Assembly: GCF_000801105.2 (NCBI RefSeq)
Contig: NC_079517.1
Location: forward strand, 4,960,001 to 5,024,000
DNA from: Raphanus sativus
Taxonomy: Eukaryota > Streptophyta > Magnoliopsida > Brassicales > Brassicaceae
Length of the DNA: 64,000 nucleotides
Direction: 5' to 3'
A program made the translations under genes and the position numbers. This document shows positions 26,710-37,370 of this stretch, in pieces. Numbering within the stretch: position 1 is the stretch's first letter; each line of letters opens with the position of its first letter. The notes below the pieces were generated by a model, which was not told the origin of the DNA, searched no databases, and was given only the letters and a program-made list of their open reading frames with translations.

Positions 26710-28031
26710 ATGGTGGGGTGGGCGATAGCGTTACACGGCGGCGGCGGAGACATTCCGATCGATCTCCCTGACGAGCGACGTATCCCTCGTGAGACGGCCC
26801 TCCGTCACTGCCTCGATCTCGGCGTTTCCGCCCTCAAATCCGGCAAACATCCATTGGACGTCACCGAACTCGTCGTACGCTTCTCTCTTTCTCTCTCATA
26901 TAGTTTTCTTGTAAAACAATTGATGAAGATACTGATAGCTTGAAGACGAAATAGTCAACGGTTTTAGTTTCTGAATCATCTGACCCTGCATGAAAGCTAA
27001 TAATAGAGATTCGCCAAGCTTGATGATAATATTAGTTACTAACGGTTCACTCTTGGTTAAAGTTTGCTTTGTTGTTGTTGTTAAGGTTCGTGAACTTGAG
27101 AACCACCCAGACTTCAATGCTGGTAAAGGATCCGTTTTAACTGCGCAAGGCACTGTTGAAATGGAAGCTTCCATTATGGACGGTAAAACCAAAACATGTG
27201 GAGCCGTCTCTGGCCTCACCACTGTCGTTAATCCCGTCTCTTTAGCTCGACTCGTCATGGACAAAACTCCTCATATCTATCTTGCTTTCGACGCTGCTGA
27301 AGCTTTCGCTAGAGCACATGTCAGTTGTGTGTTAAAAAAAAAAATTGATTCTTCTACTTTCTTTTGTTAATCAATTTTGTGCACTTTCTGCTGCTTTGAT
27401 AGCAGGGTGTTGAGACGGCTGAATCAAGCTATTTCGTAACTCCTGAAAACATTGCAAGGCTTAAACAGGCCAGAGAGTTCAATCGTGTCCAGGTCATTCG
27501 TTTAATTCAAGTTTGTGTTTCGCTTTAGTGTCTTCTTGAGGGATATTCCTGAGTTTTTTTTTGTTCATTTCATCACAGTTGGATTACACAGCGCCTACAC
27601 CTGAAATTCGTGGCGACAGCCAGGTAGGAACTGTGGGGTGTGTAGCAGTGGACGGTGCTGGAAACCTAGCTGCGGCCACTTCAACTGGCGGTTACGTCAA
27701 TAAAATGGCGGGCAGAATCGGAGACTCCCCGTTGATCGGCGCAGGAACGTACGCAAACCACCTCTGTGCCGTCTCAGCCACTGGTAAAGGAGAATATATA
27801 ATCCGTGCAACCATGGCTAGAGAAGTGGCTGCACTTATGGAATACAAAGGTCTGTCTCTAACCGAGGCCGCGGCTTATGCTGTTGACCAATCCGGACCCA
27901 GAGGAACCTGTGGGCTCGTTGCTGTCTCTGCTAATGGTGAAGTTGCTATGCCGTTTAACACCAACGGGATGTTCAGAGCCTGTGCAACCGAAGATGGTTA
28001 CACTGAAGTCGCAATTTGGCCAAAAAATTGA
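26710..28031 (+). CDS. ASPGA1: isoaspartyl peptidase/L-asparaginase (plant type, K+-independent)
   Basis: Four exons: 26710-26874, 27086-27319, 27406-27492, 27579-28031, giving 312 residues. This is an Ntn-hydrolase: the precursor cleaves itself before the catalytic Thr, here Thr180 in [11 protein letters not shown], giving alpha and beta chains. [20 protein letters not shown] and [17 protein letters not shown] in the beta chain are the substrate-binding loops. The enzyme releases ammonium from asparagine and hydrolyses isoaspartyl dipeptides, supplying nitrogen to sink tissues. The start [14 protein letters not shown] fits the family; it has Gly where Arabidopsis has Ala. About 315 bases separate it from the helicase stop, same strand. 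The frame is intact. Confidence 0.95.
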
Positions 28032-28392
28032 AATTTCACTAGACGGACGGGTAGCATATAGTCTACTCTGTGTTTCTGCTTTGAATTCGAACTCCCGCTT
28101 ACATATATATAAATAACAAAGGAGTTTACATTATAGTTTCCTGTGTTATGATGTTAAATATTAAATTTAAATTTTAAACTTTATAAAATAAAATCATATT
28201 GTAAATTACTTGGTAAGTACTAGGTACATATTGTTACGTAACAGAATGATTGCTCTGGTTGGTCCAATTAATAAAGAATGTTGTGTTTGTTTTAGTTTCT
28301 TAGTAAGAATACAAACTTCACACGTTTCATAAACACTACTCAATGTAAGGATGGTTTTTTCGTTTTTGTTTACAGTCTCTTTTGTATTCCTC

Positions 28393-31300
28393 TTAAGCAT
28401 TCTTGTTTTGCCAAGGCTTGAGAACACCACCAACTATCACAGCAACAACAATGAGAAGGATGATGATTGCAATACACATCCATTTTCTCGAGTTCTTCTG
28501 TAAGCTCTTTGCTCTTTGAAGAGCCGTGTTCCCCGATTGCACGTGCTCCACTGCACTTGACACCTATAATTGTTCACTACTTACTATTAAAATCTGTTAC
28601 CTCATATGTTAAAGAGTGTACCAACAACTTAAAGGTCAACATATAGTTTACTACTCTTTTTTTTTTTTTGAATGAATGTAAAATTTTATTCAATCAAAAC
28701 ATTTTACAACTAGTGCAACATAATTTGAAGAACAATAATAGGATAAACCCATAAAAGAAAAAAACTATCTCTATCTCCGCTTTCCCCTCAAGCTCAACCA
28801 TGAAAATCAAGCTTGGAAGTACCATGAGATTCTCCTCATTAAAACCTCATTGGAGAAAACCCAATTGGGACAAAACTCCAATGAGGAAAAAGAGTAAGAA
28901 TCATCACAGCAAAGGGATTACCACTTTCCTTTTCAGAATCCAAACCTTCCTTTGAACGCTTGATGACAACCTGAAAACTCGCATCTTGCAAATTCTTCTT
29001 CGTAGAAACATCCAAAAAACCCATAACACCACCAACACTCCTTCTTAAGTAGATACCATCAAGACCCACAATCACAGCAAGCTCCAAAATTCGAAACATC
29101 ATATCCTTGTATCCAGCCACCTTATCAACGCTTCATCCAAATATCTCTTTCCTTTTCCTTTCACCAATAGCAGTTTTAGCCGGATCATTTTGTCTACTAT
29201 CTTTATAAGCTTCTTCTCATCATTAGGCTGTTCACCATGCCTTCTAGCATTTCGTTCTCTCCATATACTATGAGCAAGAGTTTGAAATGCATATCTCACA
29301 ATAAAAGTCTCAGACGGGTTGCTTCTATTTCGAGAAATGACTTCAATGATCTCAGTGCATCTTGTAGTATATGCTTCCTTCAAAATGCCTCCAATCGTTT
29401 CTTTCCAGACCTTACTCGAGTATTTGCAACTAAAGAACAGATGCTGGCAAGTTTCTTCCTCCTCTTGACACAAAACACAAACTCCATTTACAGAGCTATT
29501 CCAAGATAGTATCCTGTCCATGGTCTGCAATCTGTTTTTTATAGCAACCCACACAAGAAAAGAGTATTTTGGTGTGGCATGAGGGAACCAAACACCTTTG
29601 CTCCATCCATATTACTCTTTTATTATGAGCGTAAGAATTCACCTGAGATTCTATGTTGTCAAGCATTTCTCCTTGTGCATCAACCAAAACTGCCATGTCC
29701 ATAAAAATCTACCAGAAAAAAGGGATCACCTTGATAAATAGCCTTTATATATCAAACAAAGAAAGAGAGTCTCGTTAATAGATTGCATCGAACTCAGTTC
29801 AAAAGATGTTTTTATCTCGAGTAAGAGAATATGAAGAAAAAAAATCAAACCATACTTGTTGTAAGTCAAGAAGTTTCTTTTCCAAGTCTCTGACAGCATC
29901 ATGACGTTCTTGTATTTCCGCCAATGTGTCCATTACCTGGGAGATAAAAAAAAAATTTAAAATAAAACACACCCTATTACAACATTGCATGTTCAAAATC
30001 TTGGAAGTAAATGGAAATTAAAAAAAAAAAGCTCAAAACCTGTCCTCTGCCTTGCTCCTGAATCGCTTTCTGGAAGATCTGTTCGCTGTTTCCAGTTTCA
30101 ATCAATTCATCAATTGTCTGAAACAAAAAAAGAATCCAAGAAATTGGCAAAGGAGTTGAGTTTTCATTCAAAACTTCCAAGAGACCATATTAAAACTCAA
30201 TAGTCTGCTTTACTTACATCTTCATCCGCTCGCTGCCCAGTTACTAATAATGCAAAGGAAACAAACACAAAAAAAATTACAAAGAAAGAAAGGGAGTAAA
30301 GGAAGCAATCAAGTAAACATCAAATAAAGACAATACCTGTAAAAATGCGCCTATCAACAACGTCGCGATACTCTTGTTGGATGTTCTCTCTTAGAACCTA
30401 TAACAAGCCACACAAACATTAATTTGAGGAAACAACAACAGTTTTCATATAGCTATGAATAAAATGTTGTCTTAACCCACCTGAAACTCAGCCATCTTGT
30501 CTTTAAACTTCTTCTTTAAGGAACTGTTGCACAGAATCAAACGCTCATAAAGGTCATATAGTTTATAGATTTCATGAAAATAAAACCTCACAATATCAAC
30601 AGCATCTGCTTGCCAAGTCCTTACTACATATGGAGCGTATAACAGCTGGTACCACTACTACCCTATAACCAAAGAGGTTCTAAAAATCAAAATTATCTAT
30701 ACTCACAGTGTTGTTGCTGTTCTTGATCGATCCACACCAGATCCTTTCCCACACCCTGGTTTTTGTCTATTTGCCAGGTTCTACATGATTTGAATGAAAT
30801 ACTCATATAAAAATAAAGGGATAAATTCAAGAACTGTATAGAAGAGGCAGTGGACAGTACCTCTCTGTCAAGCTCCTCGAGTTTCCCCTTTATGAAACGG
30901 GCAATACTTCCGACTTCATCAACGTCTTTTTCCATTTTCTTCTTTATTGCTGGCGAGGCATTAGAAGGGTAGGTCAAGGCAAACTACCATTAGCACTAAA
31001 AAAAGATGTACAACAAGATAAAAAACAAAATTTTACCCTTCATGGCAGGAGCTTTGGTCACAGCTTTTGACTCCTCATGGGCAGCCTAATAGGGTTTTAC
31101 AAATGTGGATAATCTCGTCAGTAAAATAAACAATAATTTTTCCATGAAAACAATGCAGAACAAATGACAAAAAAAAGGTCATTGGCTTATAAATATACCT
31201 GAAGTTTCTTTCTTGAGAAGCTTATTAAGCTTTTCATATTGTTTGTCAATTTCTTGAACCTAACAAGACGAAAGAGGAAAGGAAGCTCTTAGGTTTGAGG

Positions 31301-31560
31301 TCAAGTGGTTTAGCAACTCTGAATTATTAAATGAATGGGAAGCTGACCTTTTTGAAGAAATCATCTAAACCTTGATCATTTGCTTGTTCGCCTAGTTCAA
31401 CATCTCCTCCTCTAGAAGATTGACCTCGTGGAAGCTCAAACGAACCCTAGAGAGGCAAAAAAAGCCATTAAGACACGATAATAAGCATATAAAAAACATT
31501 TCAAGGGGGGAAAGAAGAAACCTTTGCAAAAAAAAATCTAACCTTTAGAAGATCGTTCAT
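28393..31560 (-). CDS. SYP132: syntaxin of plants 132 (Qa-SNARE), with a frame-breaking 4-nt duplication
   Basis: Thirteen exons, 5' to 3': 31543-31560, 31348-31446, 31199-31259, 31037-31085, 30861-30949, 30707-30780, 30481-30523, 30337-30397, 30218-30243, 30040-30117, 29856-29936, 29643-29708, 28393-28563. It encodes a plasma-membrane Qa-SNARE: an N-terminal helical regulatory domain, a SNARE helix (from [19 protein letters not shown] onward) and a C-terminal anchor ([19 protein letters not shown]) followed by [11 protein letters not shown]132 drives fusion of Golgi-derived vesicles at the plasma membrane and cell plate. Exon 3 is 61 nt where the flanking phases require 57: GAAA is duplicated (31205-31212 on the plus strand), so LLKKLQ reads LLKKETS and a stop follows. 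Without it the product would be 303 residues. Skipping exon 3, or using an AG seven bases into it, would restore the downstream frame. It may be a damaged copy or a sequence error. Confidence 0.88.
28657..29606 (-). mobile_element. 5'-truncated LINE (non-LTR retrotransposon) in the last SYP132 intron
   Basis: The minus strand encodes a reverse-transcriptase zinc-binding (zf-RVT) domain from about 29604 to 29104, beginning [15 protein letters not shown], with its zinc ligands in [18 protein letters not shown]. It carries the end of ORF2 only; no endonuclease or polymerase remains. The 3' end is an A-tract (13 Ts on the plus strand at 28657-28669), and both sides carry an imperfect 8-base duplication, TA(C/T)TACTC. 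This is target-primed insertion with 5' truncation. It lies about 35 bases downstream of the exon 12 splice donor, in the sense orientation of the gene. Confidence 0.85.
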
Positions 31561-32192
31561 CGTATGGTTTGAAGAGACTTAAGAGTCTGGTTTCTGTTTT
31601 ACCACCAAGAACACGACTTTGATTGTGCCAATGCGAGAAGAAGACGTGATTCTGGTTCTGCTACGGCGAGTCCAGAAGTTGGCCAAAACAACAACAAAAA
31701 CCGCCGATCTCTCGAGGGACAAGCGAGAAAACTTAGTCAGACAGAATCGAGATAGCAAAAGTGAAGCTCAAACGGATCTCTCTCTCTCTCTCTCTCAATT
31801 TGAGCAGAGTTGTAATGTAAGTAATCTCTCTCTATATCTACGGATATTTAAAAAAAAATTCAAATCGATTGGTTTTGAGTATTGACAAACCGAAAATCGA
31901 ACCAAGAATTGGATACAGAATTTCGTTTATTAGTTAGAAAAAAAACATTATTTTGACCGGTTTGGTTTTGTTTGGTAAGGAACACTCGTGGATGTTTGTT
32001 CCGACAGGCCGTCCTTGTCCAGCTAAAGACAACTCCTCCTTTCGGTGTGCATTGACAAACGAAACACCTAACGAATTTGAACAGTCGATTGATATTCCAA
32101 ACATTCTGTACATGTGGGATCCCATTTGGATCAACGGCGGATATTCTCGAAACAGATTTATGATTTTTTGAGAGAATCCCTTTACCAAAGTT
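31561..32192. other. SYP132 promoter and spacer
   Basis: SYP132 leader and promoter, with a short CT tract (about 31780-31796). Overlapping open frames on both strands around 31860-32207 have no recognisable features. The TCP17 gene that lies next to SYP132 in Arabidopsis is not present here or in the following spacer. Confidence 0.6.
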
Positions 32193-32265
32193 GGGGGTGT
32201 AGCTCATATGGTAGAGCGCTCGCTTCGCATGCGAGAGGCACGGGGTTCGATTCCCCGCACCTCCA
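32193..32265 (+). tRNA. tRNA-Ala (anticodon CGC)
   Basis: A 73-base cloverleaf without intron. The acceptor stem GGGGGTG/CACCTCC contains the G3:U70 wobble pair that specifies alanine. The D-arm is GCTC...GAGC, the anticodon stem CTCGC/GCGAG with loop TTCGCAT (anticodon CGC, reading GCG), the variable loop AGGCA and the T-arm CGGGG-TTCGATT-CCCCG. The discriminator base is A. A and B boxes are consistent with RNA polymerase III promotion. CCA is not encoded. Confidence 0.97.
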
Positions 32266-32276
32266 TTTGTTTTTTT
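32266..32276 (+). terminator. RNA polymerase III terminator of tRNA-Ala
   Basis: TTTGTTTTTTT directly follows the discriminator base; the run of seven Ts is a standard Pol III stop signal. Confidence 0.85.
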
Positions 32277-33247
32277 AAAGAAACCTCAATCAACATCAGA
32301 TTAGTCACCGCATTTTTCTCTTTGGTTCTTGATACTTATCACTTATCACTGATGCATTAGAAAAACGGACCTAAGTACACACAGACTACTACATTGTTTC
32401 TCTGTGTTGTTACATTAGCCTTGAAATAATATTTTGATGAGTTCACTCACCATAGGAAACAAAAACATATAGTAATTGTCATGTCTGAACAACAATCCAA
32501 GTTCTTGTGGAGGAACAAACTCATAAAGTGTTTTGTAAAGACTCTACAAACCTTATTATTGGATAATAATAATGGAAAACTAGTGAGAATTCTTCTCGGT
32601 AGTGAGATTAATATCACACGCAGTCTGTCTCCCACCAAAGCAGATTACAGGAGAAAAAAACCTACAAAGAAGGTCAAAATGTTCAGTACGGAGAAATGGA
32701 AACTCAGCAGTCTTTTTATATACCAAACATGGAAATTTGAATTACTAGGAGTTTGTTGCAGCAATAATAAAATTGTATGCTAATGCACAAACCCAAACAC
32801 ATCATTCTCTAACTGGCCAACAGGGGTTACTCACTCACAGCGTAGCGACTCTAATATAACATGCCATTTCTTTAATACTGCTCCAAAAATACTACAGTAA
32901 CCAAACTAAACTGAAACTCAACTAAGACTAAAAACTGACTTTACCTCTAAATCTATTCCACCTAATTGTCCAGGAACATCCAAACATCTATCTCCATCCA
33001 GATGCCGCCATCATAATGATATGGTTCAATGGATCCTACGAATAATGATCCTTCAGCAGCTAACTAGTGAGAGTAAAGCTAATGGCAATTCACTCAACAG
33101 TAAGAAAGTTCACAACTTTAGAAACCAAACGAGAAGCCCAATGCTGTACTTAGCTAATAAAACCCTAAATTTCTCAACTTTTACAAAAATCATTTTGCCA
33201 ATTAAGAACCCTAGCAATCAAATCGAAATCCTCACTCACCTGTTTCG
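32277..33247. other. 3' region of the At5g08060-like gene; no other gene seen
   Basis: No coding sequence recognised. Eight bases after the stop of the minus-strand gene at 33248 there is a perfect CAG|GTGAGT donor (G at 33239), so the 3' UTR of that gene probably contains an intron here. The exact acceptor is unclear. Confidence 0.45.
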
Positions 33248-33640
33248 TCACTCGTAGCCTCCGCCACGAGCATTCTCATCCTCCTCGACGGTGGTCGTCA
33301 AGTAAACCCTAGGAAAGTCCGACTCCTCGAACGTCTTCTTCTCGTTCATCATCTGAACCACGTCCTCCTTCTTCCACACGTATCGCCTGATCGGCGGGCG
33401 GTTTCGGCGCTGATCCCTCGCGTGGTACAAGATGTTGTACACGTTCTCTGGATCCGCGGTGGGCACGATCGCCTCTTCATCGATCGTGGCGGGGCATCGG
33501 ATGCGATACTCCGTCGCCTTGGGCACAGATTCGAGGTACTCCGGGTGAGCGCAGGGTCCAGTGATCTCCCATGGCTTCTTGATGTATCGCCTGAGGGTTT
33601 GGACGAGGGAGGAAGCCGCCGTCGCAGCTGATTTCGCCAT
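33248..33640 (-). CDS. small conserved plant protein (At5g08060-like), function unknown
   Basis: Single coding exon of 130 residues, starting MAKSAATAASSLVQTLRRY and ending in an acidic, Gly-rich tail. The first 20 residues are basic and amphipathic with many Ala, Ser and Arg and no acidic residue, which would suit a mitochondrial presequence or a membrane-peripheral segment. The rest is hydrophilic with conserved-looking stretches (KKPWEITGPCAHPEYLE, DPENVYNILYHARDQRRNRP, ESDFPRVYLTT). No catalytic motif or membrane span is visible. Base composition is strongly coding (GC-rich third positions). Gene order matches At5g08060. I do not assign a function; a structural subunit of an organellar complex is only a guess. 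Confidence 0.85.
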   Translation of the reverse strand: MAKSAATAASSLVQTLRRYIKKPWEITGPCAHPEYLESVPKATEYRIRCPATIDEEAIVPTADPENVYNILYHARDQRRNRPPIRRYVWKKEDVVQMMNEKKTFEESDFPRVYLTTTVEEDENARGGGYE

Positions 33641-34079
33641 TGATGAGAGAGAGAGAGAGATTTGGCTGAGGAAATGGGAAAACGCAGTTCAGGTGAAACC
33701 GAAGAGATTATAAAACCGGTCTGATCTGTTTGGATTTTGAATTTTTGTATTGGTTCGTTACTAAACCGAGATTCTGCTTCGTGGGCCTTGGAACGGGCTG
33801 TGTTTATGAGACTGAAGATGGGCTCATAAAACCCAAAAGAAGATCCTAAATGAAAAGCTTTTATTAGTGGTAATTTAATGAACCCTTAAAGAGTTATAAT
33901 AGTTGCTTTGAAGTCTCCTAAAGAAACAAGACGGATCAAAGTTGCGTTTCTCTAGCACGCAACGTTGACAATGGTTTGTATGTTTTCAGACGCCAAATCA
34001 GTAAATTTTATTTGTAAGTTTCATGGTGTCTTGTCTTGAGAGCAGTTGATTGAATTCGAATTTGGTATTTAGAGACTTA

Positions 34080-34321
34080 GAGCATCTCCAAAGGTTTACT
34101 CTATTTTTTATTCTAAAATAGAGTGACTCTATAATAGAGATGGAGTTTGCTCCAATGGTACTCTAGAAAATAGAGTGATGAATGAAAAAAAAACAACTTA
34201 CTCTATATTTGGAGTAAACCTATTTTTCACTGTATTATATAATGAGAAATAGAGTACCATTGGAATATTTTTACTCTAAACTCTATTTTAGAGTGAAAAT
34301 AGAGTAGAGCTGAAGATGCTC
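34080..34321. mobile_element. Tourist-like MITE (PIF/Harbinger type)
   Basis: A 242-bp foldback element starting GAGCATCTCC and ending GATGCTC, flanked by TTA on both sides (34077-34079 and 34322-34324). The trinucleotide duplication and GAGCATC ends fit PIF/Harbinger MITEs. Internal ACTCTATTTT and AAAATAGAGT motifs recur in both orientations. It lies just upstream of the TOM5 remnant. Confidence 0.8.
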
Positions 34322-34445
34322 TTACTAGGGTTCATCAGTCACAAGTCCCTATGCCTTGTGCTTTTGCTTGACTTTGTTACCATTGAAACCCTTCTTCTCA
34401 CTCTGACACGACATACTTTTGTTTTTTTTGGTTGCGTCTCTTCAG

Positions 34446-34523
34446 AAACTAGTGAGAGCACTTGGGGAGTTTGCAGGAGGAATCTTCTTCATGCGTAACT
34501 ATGGTGATCTCATGGCTGTCTGA
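34446..34523 (+). pseudogene. TOM5: orphan second exon of TOM5 (mitochondrial import receptor subunit)
   Basis: After a good acceptor (polypyrimidine tract and CTTCAG at 34440-34445) the frame reads 25 codons and a stop, including ALGEFAGGIFFMRNYGDLMAV. This is the membrane-anchor half of plant TOM5, the small subunit of the outer-membrane TOM complex. TOM5 is about 54 residues and its first exon encodes the cytosolic half. I found no sequence for it between 33641 and 34445. The gene lies between the At5g08060-like gene and GDPD6, as TOM5 does in Arabidopsis. It is therefore an orthologous remnant, or a gene using an unrecognised new first exon. Confidence 0.82.
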
Positions 34524-35074
34524 AGAAACCTTATTAACAATGGAGGAGCTTCCATTAGTTTTTATTTTTCACTTTCTCGGTCTCTTGTCTAGACTTGATA
34601 GTCTAGTTTATGTAATCTCAGCTCAAGATTTGTTTCTTGTTTTCTGTGACTGTGATTCTTTGATATGCAAAAGAAGTAAAGCGTTTAATATTTTATTCAC
34701 AATTTACGTTTTCATCTATTCACCAAGCTTATGATATCCTCGTTCACACTTATATCTAAATTTCAGACTCTTGATTATTATTATTTTTAAAACAACCAAA
34801 AAACTCGAAACTCTTGAATTATAAAATCATAAATTTCTAGTGAAAAGAATATTCTTTTCAAACGATAAATCTGCCTAGTCCTACTTACTATGCATCTCTC
34901 ACTGGAATATTCTTATTTTTTTTTTTTGACAAAAGGATATATTCTTATGTTCTTATGGGTTGTTACGTTTTTCCGGGAAGATCTTTTATTTGTTCTTTAG
35001 ATGAGCTCTTATAATCTATATAAAGGACGAATATAACGTTGTTTTTGTGAGGAACTCTTAGGGGTGGGTAAGTC

Positions 35075-37370
35075 ATGGGCGTCAAGTGTAAGTTCCAAAG
35101 CCTCCCACAATGATCTTGATGTTGCTTTCTTTGTATTTTTTTTGGTTTTCTTGTGTCCATTTTTAGTGAGATTGGTTCTTTTGCCAGATTGTCTACCGTT
35201 GCTTTTACTGTCATTGTTGATTGCTGAATGTGCCTCAAGGCCATTGTATACGCTCCCAAGTCTAGCAAAAGCTGGAACCAAGAAACCGCTTCAGACTTCT
35301 CGTCCGTTCAATGTTGCACACAGAGGAGCAAACGGCGAGTTCCCTGAAGAAACTGCTCCTGCATATATGGTTATTGCATTCTCCTTAATAATAGTTTCTA
35401 CTTTTTACACTAAACTTTTGTCCTGTTTCTTTAAGACCTCTGTATCTGTTTTATTTTGTGTTTTACGTATTGCAGAGGGCCATCGAGGAAGGTGCAGATT
35501 TCATAGAATCTGATATTCTATCTACGAAAGACGGTGTTCTTATATGCCATCACGATGTGAATCTCGATGATACAACCGATGTTGCGGACCACAAGGAGTT
35601 TGCAGACCGTAAGAGAACTTATGAAGTCCAAGGGATGAACATGACCGGCTTCTTTACTGGTAAAAGAACTACTAAATATAAACTTTTAACAACCCCCTTT
35701 TTAACGATGAGATTGAACAATTTCCAAGAACAGTTGATTTTACTCTCGAGGAGCTGAAAACAATTGGAGCTAAGCAGAGGTATCCTTTCAGGGATCAACA
35801 GTACAATGGTAATATGTTCATATGCTTTCTCTTCTTTATTACAAACTTTGAAACCAACTGTTGCTGCAGCGAGTTGTAATGGAAACTTTTGGTATTTATC
35901 AGGGAAGTTTCCAATTATTACTTTGGACGAGTTTATAGCAATAGCGCTGGATGCAACTAGAGTTGTTGGGATATATCCAGAGATCAAGAACCCTGTTTTC
36001 ATCAATCAGCAAGTAAGCACAACTTTTTCACTTATAGTCATTGATGATTAAACAAATACCGAGGTTTTGTTAAAACGTTCTCTTTTTTTTTTATATCTTC
36101 TGCAGGTGAAATGGGCTGATGGTAAAAAGTTCGAGGATAAGATTGTTGCAACTTTGAAGAAATATGGATACAAAGGCTCATATATGTCTCAAGATTGGCT
36201 GAAACAGCCAATATTCATTCAGTCTTTTGCTGCAACTTCGCTAGTTTACATTTCAAACATGACAGACTCACCAAAAGTGTTCTTGATCGACGATGTCACT
36301 ATCTTAACCGAAGACACTAATAAGGTCTTTCTTTTACCAATACTTTTTTTTTTTCAAAAAATCAATCAAAGTTGCTTATATACAGAGCCGTGCCTATGGT
36401 TTTAGTAAAAAGGCAATTGCCCCAGGCCCCCACTTCACACATTGAATTTGGGACCCCAGTTTTTATATGCAAATAGTTTTAAAACATTTTATGTCTTATA
36501 ATTTATTCATGGCAAATAGTTTCCTACAAATGTATAATTATGTTTAGTTTTTTTTTCTCTTTAGCTTTTTATAAGATCGATTTTTTAATTTTATCATTTA
36601 CTCTTTTCTAAATATGTTTTTCATATTATTTTATCAAATAATTTTCTTAATTCATTTGGTATTATATGTTATGCATTGTTGAATCACCATACGATAAATA
36701 TACATAAGGAACCTTAATAAATATTTTTTTATATCAAATCCTTTTTAGTTTTTTTTTCTCAACTGTGTTGACTTCACATTTAAATAATATTTTATACATA
36801 AAATAATTTTTAAAATTTTCCATTATGCTGAATATATACTTTATTAAAATTCAGATTTTACATGATAACTTTTTTTTTATAAAGGCCCTAGTTTTGAAAT
36901 TGCCTTAAGCCCCACAAAATGTAGGCACGGCACTGCTTATATACGTATGTGAATGCAGACATACGCTGAGATCACATCAGATGCATATTTAGATTACATT
37001 AAACCATATGTGGTTGGGATTGGTCCATGGAAGGACACTATTGTTCCTGTTAGCAATAATCGTCTCACTACACCAACGGATTTGGTTGCAAGAGCACATT
37101 CACGTAACCTTCAGGTTTGTGTGTAGGACTCAAAGCTTCTTTCTCTAGCTATATATTAATCATTGATTTGAACAATGTTGTTTTGGTTAGGTGCATCCAT
37201 ACACATACCGTAACGAGAATCAGTTTTTGCATTCCGGGTTTCATCAAGATGCGTATTTGGAGTATGATTATTGGATCAACAAGATTGGTGTTGATGGTCT
37301 GTTCACTGACTTCACCGGAAGTCTTCACAATTTCCAGGAGTTGACTTCTCCTTTGCCTAAACTTCTGTGA
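35075..37370 (+). CDS. GDPD6: secreted glycerophosphodiester phosphodiesterase GDPD6
   Basis: Eight exons: 35075-35087, 35167-35369, 35476-35659, 35734-35808, 35903-36012, 36106-36324, 36959-37114, 37191-37370, giving 379 residues. The first exon is only 13 bases (ATG GGC GTC AAG T) before a perfect GTAAGT donor. It creates an uninterrupted signal peptide, MGVKLRLVLLPD followed by a Leu-rich core and cleavage near Ala27. The GDPD domain starts at FNVAHRGANGE (catalytic H56-R57), with FIESDI (E83, D85) and CHHD (H98) as metal and catalytic residues. It hydrolyses glycerophosphodiesters to glycerol-3-phosphate and an alcohol, in phospholipid turnover under phosphate limitation. Intron 6 carries a hAT element. 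Matches At5g08030. Confidence 0.92.
36383..36935. mobile_element. non-autonomous hAT element in GDPD6 intron 6
   Basis: 553 bp with 14-base terminal inverted repeats: CAGAGCCGTGCCTA on the left and the complement of CAGTGCCGTGCCTA on the right. Flanked by a perfect 8-bp target duplication, CTTATATA (36375-36382 and 36936-36943). TIR start and 8-bp duplication define hAT. No transposase. It ends about 23 bases before exon 7, so the branch-point region lies in or beside it. Confidence 0.9.

Noticed and set aside
28839..29120. open frame downstream of the LINE zf-RVT domain
   Set aside because: Lies after the ORF2 stop, in the element's 3' untranslated part; no family features.
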